Of a DNA stretch of 20,296 nucleotides, positions 8,873 to 18,109 are shown piece after piece (the stretch's first letter is position 1; every line of letters starts with the position of its first letter). Location of the stretch: the NCBI GenBank assembly GCA_900404475.1, contig OUQQ01000359.1, positions 1-20,296 on the forward strand, read 5' to 3'. Source of the DNA: Spongospora subterranea (lineage: Eukaryota > Endomyxa > Phytomyxea > Plasmodiophorida > Plasmodiophoridae). Made by a program: the position numbers and the translations under genes. The notes below the pieces were generated by a model, which saw only the letters and a program-made list of their open reading frames with translations, made no database searches and had not been told where the DNA came from.

Positions 8873-9532
8873 TAACATCCACATTTTGTTTGATCGTATT
8901 AAATTATCTGTATATTTCGGCTAAATAATTTATCAGAGTTACGATCAGTGTTCTAAACATCACCGCCTTCCCTTGACATGTTCTTCAGGTGTTAATTTCG
9001 GAACGGATAACACAATTCAGGTATTTACCATTGAGATATTCTCTATTAAATGTTAAAACGAAAATTTGTAGAATCGGCTCCGTTCCTGCGTGTCTTCGCT
9101 CACTTCCGCCCTGAGCTAAATTAGTATTTTGAAACTCACCACGGAGCTTCACACCACTCAGAGCTTCAATGTTTGCCAGGACGAATGGTGGTTTTCCACT
9201 TTTCCTGTCATGGGAATTTTGGACGCGAAAATGGCTAAAAATTACAGCGCACCCACATAAGGAGAGTCAAATACAAAGAAAGTCTATGAAACACATGCGG
9301 TATTGCAGCGAGAATTTCAACAATAAAAGGCAGTACCACTGTTTGGTATGGAATGCTTCGTACGATGAAGTACATTTGCTGGCGTATTAATCATCAAAGG
9401 CAGACGGAGTCCGTGAGTGCAGACGTGGGTTACCAGTCGGGCTGCGGTCACACTGGTCCTATACATACGTGCCAGCGGAATACCTATCCAAAACGATCAT
9501 TACATCCCCTGATTTCTGGATCTACTTCCCCA
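8873..9532. other. Intergenic region, no gene recognised
   Basis: A + frame at 9169-9390 (73 codons) has no recognisable domain and I treat it as chance. No RNA gene was found. The 3' part must hold the promoter and 5' UTR of the bL12 gene. Confidence 0.5.
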
Positions 9533-10049
9533 ATGCTGTCTCGGTAAAATTCCCATTCGCTGCTCCATTTTCCATATTAATCTCAATTCTAGCGCATTAC
9601 CATGTCTTCGCCGGATCGTAACGCCTGCTCTCCAAAGGCATCAGTCGGCTGGTGCAGCCGCTCCGCATATTGAAAAAATTGTTGACGACATAGCAAAGCT
9701 AAACTTGCTTGAAGTCAGTGAATTTGTGAAATTGTTGAAGGTTCGACTTGATATCCCAGATATGATGACATCAATGCCCATGAGCGTTGCTGCGCCGGCT
9801 GGTGAAGCTGCCGAGGCTCCTGTTGTTGCTGAAAAGACGATTTTCACTGTCAAGTTGGCTGGTTTTGACGCCGTTAATAAGGTGAAGACCATCAAGGAGG
9901 TTAGAGCTATCACAAAACTGGGGTTGAAGGAGGCCAAGGCTCTGGTGGAATCCGCTCCTTGCGATATTGTCAAAGACGTTAACAAAAAAGATGCTGAGGC
10001 CATTCTGGAGCAATTAAAAGCGGCCGGAGCCAATGCCGAATTGATATAA
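9533..10049 (+). CDS. MRPL12: Mitochondrial large-subunit ribosomal protein bL12m (two exons)
   Basis: The body is a clear L7/L12 protein: an N-terminal dimerisation helix (IEKIVDDIAKLNLLEVSEF), an Ala/Pro-rich hinge, and a complete C-terminal domain (FTVKLAGFDAVNKVKTIKEVR...GLKEAKALVE...AEAILEQLKAAGA). No in-frame ATG precedes it, but an 11-nt exon at 9533-9543 (ATGCTGTCTCG) followed by a 49-nt GT...TAG intron (9544-9592) restores one. The joined start reads MLSRALPCLRRIVTPALQRHQ, an Arg-rich amphipathic leader typical of mitochondrial import. Total 155 residues. In the mitoribosome, bL12 copies form the stalk that recruits translation factors. The tiny first exon is inferred from the fit of frame, donor, acceptor and leader quality. 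Confidence 0.93.
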
Positions 10050-10510
10050 CCGATCTCATCAATATATTTCCATGTAAAAATCCATACAGGAGTTTTTTAT
10101 TTTCTTTACAAATTTTTCTCGAAACATATTGGAAACCTTTGTCCATGAAACAGAGTGATGTTGGACCATTTTTGATATCATTTTATTGGGTTATGAATAT
10201 CCAGATGTCGACAGTTTCAAGTTTTCTTCTAGGATTGTCGGTGGTCTGCCTCTCGCCCGTCCGTATCATGATAAATCGGTGCACAATAGTGTACACCATT
10301 TCAATGCGGTCTTGTAGCAATCCTCTGGCATCAGCGTGTCACTCTGTGGCTGTGCCTCGTTACGGAATCTGTCGCGCGGTGAACATGAGGATGACTGGCA
10401 ATCACGTGACGTGGACGCAATGACCCAGAGATGGCCAAAACCCTCATCGGTCTCAGGTTTGGCAACCGGGAATCAGGATATGTTGCTGTCATTGGTGATA
10501 TTCGTCGGCA
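10050..10510. other. Intergenic region, no gene recognised
   Basis: The first ~60 nt after the bL12 stop are A/T rich and probably form its 3' UTR. Open frames at 10139-10423 and 10336-10533 lack any domain. The end of the stretch should contain the promoter of the methyltransferase gene. Confidence 0.5.
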
Positions 10511-12126
10511 ATGCATTCGGTCGAAGATGTTAAACCCGATGAATGGGTCCCGTTATCTCGGTCGCACATCTTCACTGAACAAAGGCGATACTATGAACAA
10601 TTGGGGCCATCGGCATGGGCCGGGAGCGGAGCTGTTCCTAGCTACATTACCAGCAACACATTCATTGCCGACCGCTATCTACGATGCATTATCGACGCTG
10701 CCAGCAGCAGTGTCGGCGATTTCGCTGTATTGGAATTCGGCAGTGGTTCTGGCGAATTAGCATTTCTAATCATTGCGACCTGGATTGATCTATGCCTTCG
10801 ACGCGAATGGAATCCGAATCGAATGTTTTATATTATGAGTGATGCTGTCCCACATAATGTCCACTCATATTGCACTCATCCTCAATTGTTGGAATTTGCT
10901 CGGCGTGGTCTAGTGGACTTCGCCTTGATTGACGTCCTACGCCCGAATTATCCCATTAACCTACTCCATTCCCGTGCAAAATTTGCACCCAGCAAATTTT
11001 GTAGTTTAAGCATCATCGCCAATTACGTTCTTGATAGCCTCCCCCATGATCTCTATTCGTTTTTCAGAAAAAACGTCGAGTTCCGGCAGATGGAAGTCTG
11101 CACCAAACCTCGTCTTAAGACTCGAATGCGAGCCATGAGAAGAACGGACCATCTTCCCTCCGATATTAGACACTTTCTGGAGGAGCAATGTGGATCTGAT
11201 CAGGCTGATCGCGTTGTCTTAATACCTATTGGCGCTGTTGAAATGATTCGCTTCATTCGGCATTGTTTCAAAGGGTTTCCAACACTGTTGCTAATTGCTG
11301 GTCGGTTGAACATCGATTCGACCGTTCAGTTTTGCTGAAATTCTCCCACCAGATAAATGCGAATCCACCTCGGGTTTGAATCCGGAGAATCCATTGATCC
11401 CTCTAGCGCTGCATGGGTCGTTCTCGTTGCCCGTCAACTTTGACTTTCTCGCGTTTATTTGCTCGTTTTATGGCGGTAAACTATCTTGGCACTGCGATTG
11501 AAAACGACGATGCTGAATTTCGATCAGGATGGGTATGGAGGACCGGGACCAACTACACCCGTCTTGGCGTCATGGTCGTGTCGTTCAACACGGCGAGCAT
11601 CTCGGCTGCTGTTCAGTTTATGGAACCCTTTTCCGTCTATGACTTCTACGAATTACAGGACGCAGTTGGCAACAACCAGTTCGCTGTCGCGTCCGTCAAC
11701 CATGTCCTGTCGTTCTTACGATTATCTGTATTTGACGCTCGATTTTTCCATAAGCTCAAGGATCGATTGTTGGCGCTAATCACAGGCCGCGAATTGGACC
11801 CCGGTTTATTCAACGATCTACGATTTGCGATGCATCTAGTGGTGGCGCACTGCTATAGACTTGAACCCAGTTCCGACATCATCTTCGAGGTCGCCCAAGT
11901 TCTACAGGAGATGCGCCTGTACGAAGACGCGGCGTCGATGTGCAATCTGTCGATTCGTCTATACGGTCCCCATCCGCTTGTAGTTCTAACAAGAGGCCTT
12001 CTGCTGGCCCAACTGGGCCAGCACGCGTTGGCCATGAAAGAGTTCCAAGTCTTGATTCATCAGAATCCCAGTTTGCCATCTGCCTGGGACCGCCTATTAT
12101 TTTTCCAGGTGCCAACCCCAAGGTAG
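10511..12126 (+). CDS. MidA-like SAM-dependent methyltransferase with C-terminal TPRs
   Basis: The start at 10511 gives MHSVEDVKPDEWVPLS, then RYYEQLGPSAW and VPSYITSN (about 27-49), the SAM-binding motif I VLEFGSGSGELAF (about 73-85), MSDAVPHN (109-116) and ANYVLDSLPHDL (170-181), which resembles the MidA/NDUFAF7-like group. That frame stops at 11336-11338. The protein continues in another frame as NPLIPLALHGSFSLPVNFDFL (about 11385-11450), crosses a 52-nt GT...AG intron (11476-11527), and reads YGGWVWRTGTNYTRLGV. The C-terminal part (about 11800-12126) holds a pair of TPR-like helix hairpins. The frame change between 11307 and 11335 is unresolved. It could be a one-base indel, or a very short GT...AG segment (for example 11305-11329, 25 nt). 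Known MidA/NDUFAF7 proteins act on complex I; a target for this TPR fusion is unknown. If the frame break is real the gene may be a pseudogene. Confidence 0.75.
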
Positions 12127-12295
12127 GCTCAAACCAGAAGTGTTCCAAACTACGTATATTGTTTTCCCTATTGATAACATGGTTGAGTCATTATCGGGAC
12201 GTGAATCAATACAATCGCCACGAATGTAATATCTGCGTTCATATTGTTATTGTTTATCTGTCTGTATAATATTCGGCTCGCTATCTTTCTTAAGA

Positions 12296-12514
12296 ATGAA
12301 GCATTGGTCCATCTTTTCTCTAGTCGCGGTTGTGTTCATGATGATTTCAATCGACGCCGGACGATACCACCAGGAGCCGCAATGCCATGACTCTGAGCCC
12401 ATTGCTGTTAGTTATCAATCAAGGTCGTCCCGATTGGGTTCTTTACCGCCCAATACTATGGATGCCATAGATCCTCTTGTTCCTCCATCTGTTCCTCGAG
12501 TAATTCTTCCATGA
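12296..12514 (+). CDS. Possible small secreted protein (72 aa)
   Basis: The frame starts MKHWSIFSLVAVVFMMISIDAG, which has a positive N-terminus, a hydrophobic core of about 14 residues and a small-residue end near Ala21-Gly22, fitting a signal peptide. The mature part of about 50 residues is polar with a single Cys and a Pro-rich end (PLVPPSVPRVILP). No family recognised. It lies 170 nt after the methyltransferase gene on the same strand. A chance frame of this length is quite possible. Confidence 0.35.
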   Translation: MKHWSIFSLVAVVFMMISIDAGRYHQEPQCHDSEPIAVSYQSRSSRLGSLPPNTMDAIDPLVPPSVPRVILP

Positions 12515-13500
12515 TGAATTCCGTACATAAACATATATTTTTTTCTTTCGACCGTGGAAAGCCAAACTTGAGCTAATCGAGAGTCAATCCTATATGTGCA
12601 AACTTGATTTGCGGTATTTGGATGATTTTGGCAAAATGACGAGATAATGATGATCGTTCAGAACATGAATCAAGTTGACTCTGGGGCGAATTGACATTAT
12701 CGGATCAATTGGTATGATATGTCGATCACCATCATTTGGGAAATTTGATCATAATTAAGGTGCAGGTCAGCCATTGCCGCGAAATGAAGGCATAGTCGAT
12801 AAGGATATCAAGAACTCTTATTCTATTCGCAAAGTGATTTACGCATGTTCAAACGTGATTCAAACGGCATAAGTAAAATCAGGCAGGACTTCATATCCTT
12901 CGTTTTAGAAGTGATGATGGAATGGTTTCTGATCATAATCAATAATTGAGACGTTTGTTGTAATTGATTTATCGATTCATGCAGTTGACACAACACAGCA
13001 TCAACAATTGAAACGCGATCTGTAATCACTTCATCGATGTTCAACAAGACGGCATTTCAATGACGGGGCAGCAATTTCCAGCACCCAAGCAACATCTCCA
13101 GAATAGACCAATTTAATCCAGAAATCGCTGCCCCAATGCTCCTCGATTTTGCAAAACGGGTTTAGCTACATCACGAGCGCCTCAACTGTCGCCGCAAACA
13201 GTCCTCATACGCACCTAACACAGGTGCAAACCTCTTGGCAAATTCGCCTTTCAACAAGTCAGATCTACTGATTGACCTGACAGGACCAGCGACTGTACAG
13301 TTATAACAGTCAACAGCAATGGTATTACAAATCAGTCGAGAGTCAACGAGTGTAATTGTTGGTTGTGTCTTAGAAATCAAAATGGTTAGCACAAGACGGT
13401 ACAGCTACAGTAAATTTTATCAATATAAACACAAATTATGCAAAATCTGAGTAAAATATCATTAAAATAAGTTTGAGCCCTAGCGCCTCCAGACCAGTAA
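12515..13500. other. A/T-rich decayed region, no gene assigned
   Basis: Two - frames, 13047-12823 and 13392-13171, are open for about 70 codons each but show no known domain. They lie downstream of the left retroelement copy in its own direction of reading, so they could be eroded element sequence. No LTR was found. Confidence 0.35.
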
Positions 13501-13700
13501 GATGACGTTCAACCTTAGTGACCATCCCGCCATACATGAAACTCAGCTTTAACATCCTTCGCTGTCTGCACATCCTCATTAGCTGTCTTCAAATCCGCCT
13601 CGCTGTCTTCAGCATTTCTTCAGTAATTTTTTTAAGAACTGTGGTCTTCGTTTGCACATCCTTCATCGAAACAACATCGCGATAGACAGCTAAGGAGGAT
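13501..13700 (-). other. Coding-like stretch with imperfect heptad-like repeats
   Basis: On - this reads KKITEEMLKTA in one frame and EADLKTANEDVQTAKDVKAEF in the next, with repeated L/V-K-T-A units, suggesting a former coiled coil. It lies just beyond the chromodomain end of the left retroelement copy. Function and origin are not known. Confidence 0.25.
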
Positions 13701-13739
13701 CTACATATAGCGAAGGACGTTGATAACGAGCTGATTCTG

Positions 13740-14220
13740 ATGGTATGGCGGAATGGTCATTGAGCTTGAAGGTCCTTTACAAGTGTAGCTTTGAAAACTT
13801 GAAAACCACGCCAGTAAATCAGCAGTTCTGGTGTACCAATCACTGAATTGTACGCCGATCCAAGATCTCTTCGGGGAAAAACATATTGCCGTTACCGCAA
13901 AATATTCCAGCAGTTTCATTGTGATATCGAGATTGATGTCGTCGTTGAACTTGAGACGAGACGCGTGTGTACGTCATTTTCCGAACCCGTGATTAAATCG
14001 CGAACCGTGAATAGTAACTAGTGAGGAATTGTGCTCACAATGACGACAGGTCCATACCAGCTAAATTCGGTCTTAGACGGAGTAAGTCGAATGTTATTTG
14101 CAATAAGACAATAATCACCTTCCCGCCCCAAAATTTGCGAGTTCTACAGATTCTTGCTTACGGTGACGTGAGCGGATATTTGCTCGGTGAGATGACAACG
14201 TGTTTTAGCACAATAAAAGC
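13740..14220 (-). pseudogene. Integrase C-terminal segment and chromodomain remnant, left copy
   Basis: On - this reads ISPSKYPLTSP, then KVIIVLLQITFDLLRLRPN, then KFNDDINLDITMK, and ends with a region homologous to the right copy's chromodomain (SWIGVQFSDWYTRTADLLAW in a shifted frame). It retains a stretch of about 28 nt that the right copy has lost near 16790. Several stops are present. Confidence 0.75.
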
Positions 14221-14599
14221 TTGGGCTTTCCTCTGGTGGACCTTGAGCTTATTTGCAACAGCGGAAAAGGCACCTTTGACAGGGTGGCCATTTTGGGTGT
14301 TGGTCATGATCTTTCAAATGCTCTGCAACGCTGAGCATTGGTAAGCATTGGACATTTAGGGTCTTTCCTATCATCATCCCCCGATTTCAAGTTCTGGTTC
14401 ATCCCTTGCTCCCGGTACGCCGAAGACTTTTGCAAACAAACCAAGATGACAATGTAATAACGGGATTCGCTTTGTTTCATCGTTAGTTTGATATGAAAAT
14501 TTGAAAAAAAAATGCCGCAAAAAATGGCCTTAATCTTGCGCGGACTGCGATCATGGACAATTAATACCGGACAGAGGGAGTAATAACAGACAGTAATTG

Positions 14600-15050
14600 T
14601 GAAGGCGCGAGGTCATCAAAAATCGTGACCGGCGCGTACTTCAGACGTGGTTCAGCGCCATGTTCATCAATGACAAAATGCTGGGCCAGTCTTGCAAAAA
14701 TTTTATCTGCATTTTGGATGTCTGTGCCTTCAACAGCGCCAGGACCTGTCGATTAACGATTTGCACAGTGCCGTTTGCCCAAGGCGTGTAAAATGATGGT
14801 CAATAGCGAACACAGTTTCTCAATGACGAATTTTTTGAATGAGTTCTTGGTCCGATACATTCGTGAACACAATACCAAATCGCTTGAATCAATTCATCAA
14901 TGAGTCAACGACGGTTCCATGATCGGCGTTTGCGCAGGTATGAGCTCGACGAAGTTGCTCGTCAAAACCAAAATGTACTTAAAAATATGCCGGCACTTCG
15001 ACGAAAGGACACGTCCGTTCGTGGTCATCGTTATGCATCGACACCAAAGA
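14600..15050 (-). pseudogene. Integrase core, left copy, catalytic block deleted
   Basis: The - frame at 15091-14897 shows YILVL followed directly by TSNFVELIP. In the right copy, LKDDFSNF occupies this place, so an apparent 9-nt deletion has removed the first catalytic Asp and its neighbours. Further along, on other frames, come HHFT, PWANGTVQ (PWANGT at 14785-14768), VNRQVLALLKAQTSKM and DWPSILSLMNMALNH (to about 14620), the region around the catalytic Glu and the helix after it. Frame breaks and stops show it is dead. Confidence 0.82.
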
Positions 15051-15660
15051 TTTGAACAGCCGATTAGAACGAACAATTTGGCCGATGCCACATATTGAGA
15101 TCATTCTCAATTACCAACGTAACTCATCGATTTATATATTGCTGGACGCTTTCAAAAGCTACTGGCAGTTTTTTCTACATATTGAAACGCTGGGACGCTG
15201 TTCCTTCATGACCCATGAATCATACAAGGATTGGTCGACGTCGTTTTCGCGTGTCAAGCGGCAATGCAAGAGGTTTTAGGCGATCTCCTGTATAATGGCG
15301 TCTTACTGTGGATTTACGACCTGTTTGGTTATTCTAACAACATCAATGATTATTTTCATTTGCTCAATAAACTTCTTGGCCTTTTGGCTCGGTTCGCCAT
15401 CAATCTTAATTTGAATCGATGTCATCTCTATAAGAACACAGTAAAATGGTGCGGTCGCGTTTTTCCGCTAAAGGGACGTCATTCGACCCAGATATGGTGT
15501 CCGCATTAGCAACTCTTAACGTCCCGACTGACTACTGCAGCGGATTTACAGCAGTTATTGTGCTCCATCAACTGGATACGAGGGAACATACCACGTTATG
15601 CCCAATTGATCGATCCTTTGCAGAAACTGCTAGTCCGCTGCTCAAAAATTGTCGATTCAG
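15051..15660 (+). pseudogene. Reverse transcriptase, right copy, active site changed
   Basis: WPMPHIE (about 15070-15090), LLDAFKSYWQFFLHIE (15140-15186) and SFMTHES belong to the palm. After a frame change near 15230 come GLVDVVFACQAAMQEVLG, then VLLWIYDLFGYS (about 15300-15335), then LNLNRCHLYKNTVKWCGR. The catalytic pair expected as DD in this family reads YD here, and the following Leu-Leu is Leu-Phe, so the active site is broken. Thumb-region similarity continues in other frames to about 15660 (IPRYAQLIDPLQKLL). Confidence 0.87.
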
Positions 15661-15819
15661 TCAATTGCGACGCGTAAATCTCATCCATCAAGGTGTGGTG
15701 GACGTTTCAACACGTCAAATGTTTTTCCGAATTCAAACAAGTTCTCACCAAATCAATAACCACTGGATCACGTTGAAGACGACTGGAGACTACCACTATC
15801 TTTCATCAATGGCGCATTA

Positions 15820-16143
15820 AAGTCAATTTCGCTGGGCAACGACAGAGAGAGAAGAATTCGCTATCGTTGAAGGAATCCATCATTTGAATTTTTTCAGACC
15901 CGACACACAATTTCAATATTTACCGATCAACCTAACTTGGTCTACGTTCTCGACCCAACATCACCAACATCATCAATATACCGACACTCTGAGGGCCGCC
16001 TCGCCCGATGGGAAATGCAGCTCTCTCAAGATGATTTTGACATCCAGCACACGGCTGGCGAAGTCAACGTCTGGGCTGATCTCGGGACCCGATGGGGCGT
16101 CCCCGTCAAACCGAACGACGACGACGAGTCCAACGCTTACTGA
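15820..16143 (+). pseudogene. RNase H, right copy
   Basis: Starts with an FRWATTEREEFAIVEGIHHL stretch (about 15826-15885), then IFTDQPNLVYVLDP (about 15917-15957). It continues to RLARWEMQLSQDDFDIQHTAGEVN and WADLGTRW (to about 16097) in the frame open to 16143. The ending has the wADl-sRW form usual for Ty3/gypsy RNase H. A stop interrupts the first part. Confidence 0.85.
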
Positions 16144-16254
16144 AATTGCCAGAGCCCAATCAGATTTTCTTCATTCTTGAAATCGCTCACATAATGGCCG
16201 TGTTTTCATCGTGAACGACGACACCGAATTTGGGCATCAACGCGACTGATTGGT

Positions 16255-16700
16255 GTGAAGATCCGCGACAACCAGATATGGATTCCTACAGAGCTTTTGC
16301 GATTCCGCATTTGTGTTATCGACCATATGGGACTCTCAGCTAATCTTGTTCCCGACGCCATGCTTGCCGCAATCGCAATTATTCCGCATCGGTTCGGAAA
16401 TGTAATCGCAGAGCAACCGATCAAAGTTATCCACTTGCGACTATTTGTTTATTAGCAAACATTCGTCAAAGTTCCGGCATCTTTTAAGTACATTTGGTTT
16501 TGAAGGACGACTTTAGCAACTTCCTCGAACTCATACCCCACACAAATGCCGATAATGGAACCGTCGTTGACACATTGATGAATCGGTTCAAGTGATTTGA
16601 TATTGTGTTCATGCATGTATCGGCTCAAACCTCCAATCTTCTTGAAGCACTCGATAACACCCATCATTCTGTTCAGAACACATTGTCATCTCACCGAGCA
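16255..16700 (+). pseudogene. Integrase zinc-binding domain and partial core, right copy
   Basis: NQIWIPTELLRFRICVIDHMGLSANLV (about 16270-16350) fits the H2C2 domain, of which the Cys pair is not recognisable. The core begins VHLVLKDDFSNFLELIP (about 16489-16540) with the first catalytic Asp retained, then a stop at 16593-16595. A degenerate SAQTSNLLEAL...HH stretch stands where the family has SDQGSHF and HH. After that it jumps to the C-terminal segment. Confidence 0.82.
16428..16585 (+). repeat. Integrase-core inverted repeat, + arm
   Basis: Matches the reverse complement of 17215-17380. Shared blocks include ATCCACTTgCGaCTA, TTAgCAAACATTCGTCAAAGTT, TTTTAAGTACATTTGgTTTTGAAGGACGACTTTAGCAACTTC and TTGACACATTGATGAAT. 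Confidence 0.85.
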
Positions 16701-17105
16701 AATATCCGCTCACGTCGCCGTCAGCAGAACGCGCAAAATTTCGGGCGGGAGGTGATTATTGTCTTATTGCAAATAACATTCGACTTACCTGTCGTCATTG
16801 TGAGCTCAATTCGTCACCAGTTGATATTCACGGTTCGCGATTCAATCACGGGTTCGAAAAACGACGTACACGCGTGTCGTCACAAGTTCAACAACAACAT
16901 CAATCTCGATATCACTACGAAACCGCTGGAAACTTGAGCCTTGACCGGCAATACGTTTTTTCCCGAAGCGATCTTGGATCGGCGTGCAAATTCAGTGATT
17001 GGTAAACCAGAACTGCTGGTTCACTGACGTGGTTTTGGACCTGGGATCCGAACGAAATCATCGCAGAAGATGTTCAAGATATGGTTAAAGCCTTTTTTCA
17101 CCGTT
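16665..17105 (+). pseudogene. Integrase C-terminal segment and chromodomain, right copy
   Basis: Reads LSSHRANIRSRRRQQNAQNF and EVIIVLLQITFDL, then TGSKNDVHACRHKFNNNINLD, then AILDRRANSVIGKPELLVH and RGFGPG with MFKIWLKPFF. The VH-stop-RGF block is the chromodomain beta strand that normally reads hxW-x-GF: the Trp codon has become TGA at 17025-17027. Chromodomains in these elements direct integration toward modified histones. This copy is inactive. Confidence 0.75.
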
Positions 17106-17214
17106 GTCATAATTGTTATGGTGTCGTTTTAACGGGAGGAGTGTGATAGCTATAGAGTAATTCGCCCATCTTTATGACACATTGCCTGAGACCAGGCACC
17201 CTACGACTTACCCT

Positions 17215-17380
17215 TGCTTGAACCAATTCATCAATGTGTCAACGGCGGTTCCATGATCGGCGTTTGTGCAGGGTATCAGTTCGACGAAGTTGCTAAAGTC
17301 GTCCTTCAAAATCAAATGTACTTAAAAAGATGAAAGAACTTTGACGAATGTTTGCTAATTAACAGGTAGCCGTAAGTGGA
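17215..17380 (-). pseudogene. Third integrase-core fragment of chromovirus family 2
   Basis: On - this reads YILILKDDFSNFVELIP and HGTAVDTLMNWFKQG, the best-preserved version of the core start in the window, with the first catalytic Asp present. Similarity starts near 17380 and ends near 17215, so only about 165 nt survives. It forms an inverted repeat with 16428-16585 about 630 nt away. Confidence 0.83.
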
Positions 17381-17723
17381 TTCGATTTTCTGGCTGATAA
17401 ATCGAGATAGTCACTAAATTCAGGGTGCTGCTAAATCTGGGTACTAGATGCAATACCATGCGATTCGTGTCTGGATGTCTGACCATTGTTTAACCAAGGG
17501 AGGGTAGCTGCTGATTTGAACGACAACCAAAAAACTTTTCTACTGGAAACCTGATGGTTGCAAACCGATGTTGGACAAAAGAACCCTGTTTTCGCATGTT
17601 TGGGTTCTCTTCACGATATCACAAAGGCCAAGAGACGACCAAGGGTGACAGTTCATACCTGGTTTTTCTGAGGAAGGCAAAAATGTTCGTTGAGAGTTTG
17701 CTGTTGTGATGCCGATTCTATCG
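17381..17723. other. No gene recognised
   Basis: No known domain on either strand. On - the region follows the possible gene at 17724-18109 and could hold further exons of it; a QTLNEHFCLPQ stretch next to a GTATGA donor-like site near 17656 is the only hint. Confidence 0.35.
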
Positions 17724-18109
17724 AATCATTGATGTTTGAACTGCTTGTCCGTATTCGATTGAAAAAATACTGGATCTACATTGAGAATAACCGTGTCCGA
17801 ACTGCCCAACATTGCCACCTATAGGTACTTTACAGAACAGAAGTAGTTTTATGACAGCAATGTTGTTCTTCAGGTCACGTCTGTCAAATCACAATAAAAC
17901 TCCATCGAATTCGCACGTTGCTTTTATACCGAATTTTCCTGAAAGCATCTGTTTAATTCAGCAAGAGTAGCAGTAAATGTCTCGAGCTCCTCAGCATGAA
18001 AATCGCTGACCCCAAACGTTTTGGACCTTAAAGAGGGCGTCGATGGGGACGTGGTAACCGGAAAGTAATTGGAACCACGACGACTTGTTCGTGTTGTTGG
18101 ATTCGACAT
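17724..18109 (-). CDS. Possible two-exon gene of unknown function
   Basis: Exon 1 (18109-17930) reads MSNPTTRTSRRGSN, then a Ser/Thr/Pro-rich stretch (TTSPSTPSLRSKTFG), then a likely helix DFHAEELETFTATLAELNRCF. A GT...AG intron at 17929-17868 (62 nt, phase 0) joins it to exon 2, which continues the helix as NNIAVIKLLLFCK and stops at 17724. The smooth continuation of an acidic/leucine helix across the splice is the main support. The tail after FCK (VPIGGNVGQFGHG...) is less protein-like, and a GTACCT site there may be another donor. The 107-residue product resembles a basic, Ser-rich tail plus a coiled-coil segment. No family recognised. Confidence 0.35.

Larger units (their letters stand above)
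13701..15050 (-). mobile_element. Ty3/gypsy chromovirus family 2, left copy (integrase to chromodomain)
   Basis: On - this copy runs from the integrase pre-core at the junction near 15050, through the core (15000-14620), the integrase C-terminal segment (about 14340-14060) and a chromodomain-type end (to about 13740). RT and RNase H are missing. The integrase C-terminal and chromodomain parts match the right copy at 16665-17040 in reverse complement, with blocks such as GTGATATCGAGATTGATG and CGCGAACCGTGAATA. Confidence 0.85.
15051..17110 (+). mobile_element. Ty3/gypsy chromovirus family 2, right copy (RT to chromodomain)
   Basis: On + the order is RT, RNase H, integrase zinc-binding domain, integrase core, integrase C-terminal segment, chromodomain. 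It begins exactly where the left copy stops, so the two are head to head. About 650 nt corresponding to 14870-14220 of the left copy (the PWANGT to catalytic-Glu part) is missing here. The whole copy is frameshifted. Confidence 0.87.

Noticed and set aside
8990..9022. Sequence resembling the lac operator (GGAACGGATAACACAATT)
   Set aside because: The half-sites do not match the operator symmetry and the context is eukaryotic intergenic DNA, so similarity is by chance.
16452..16667. - strand open frame of 71 codons with conserved-looking residues also seen at 17218-17340 and 14884-15000
   Set aside because: The conservation comes from the opposite strand, which encodes the integrase core; the frame is its shadow.
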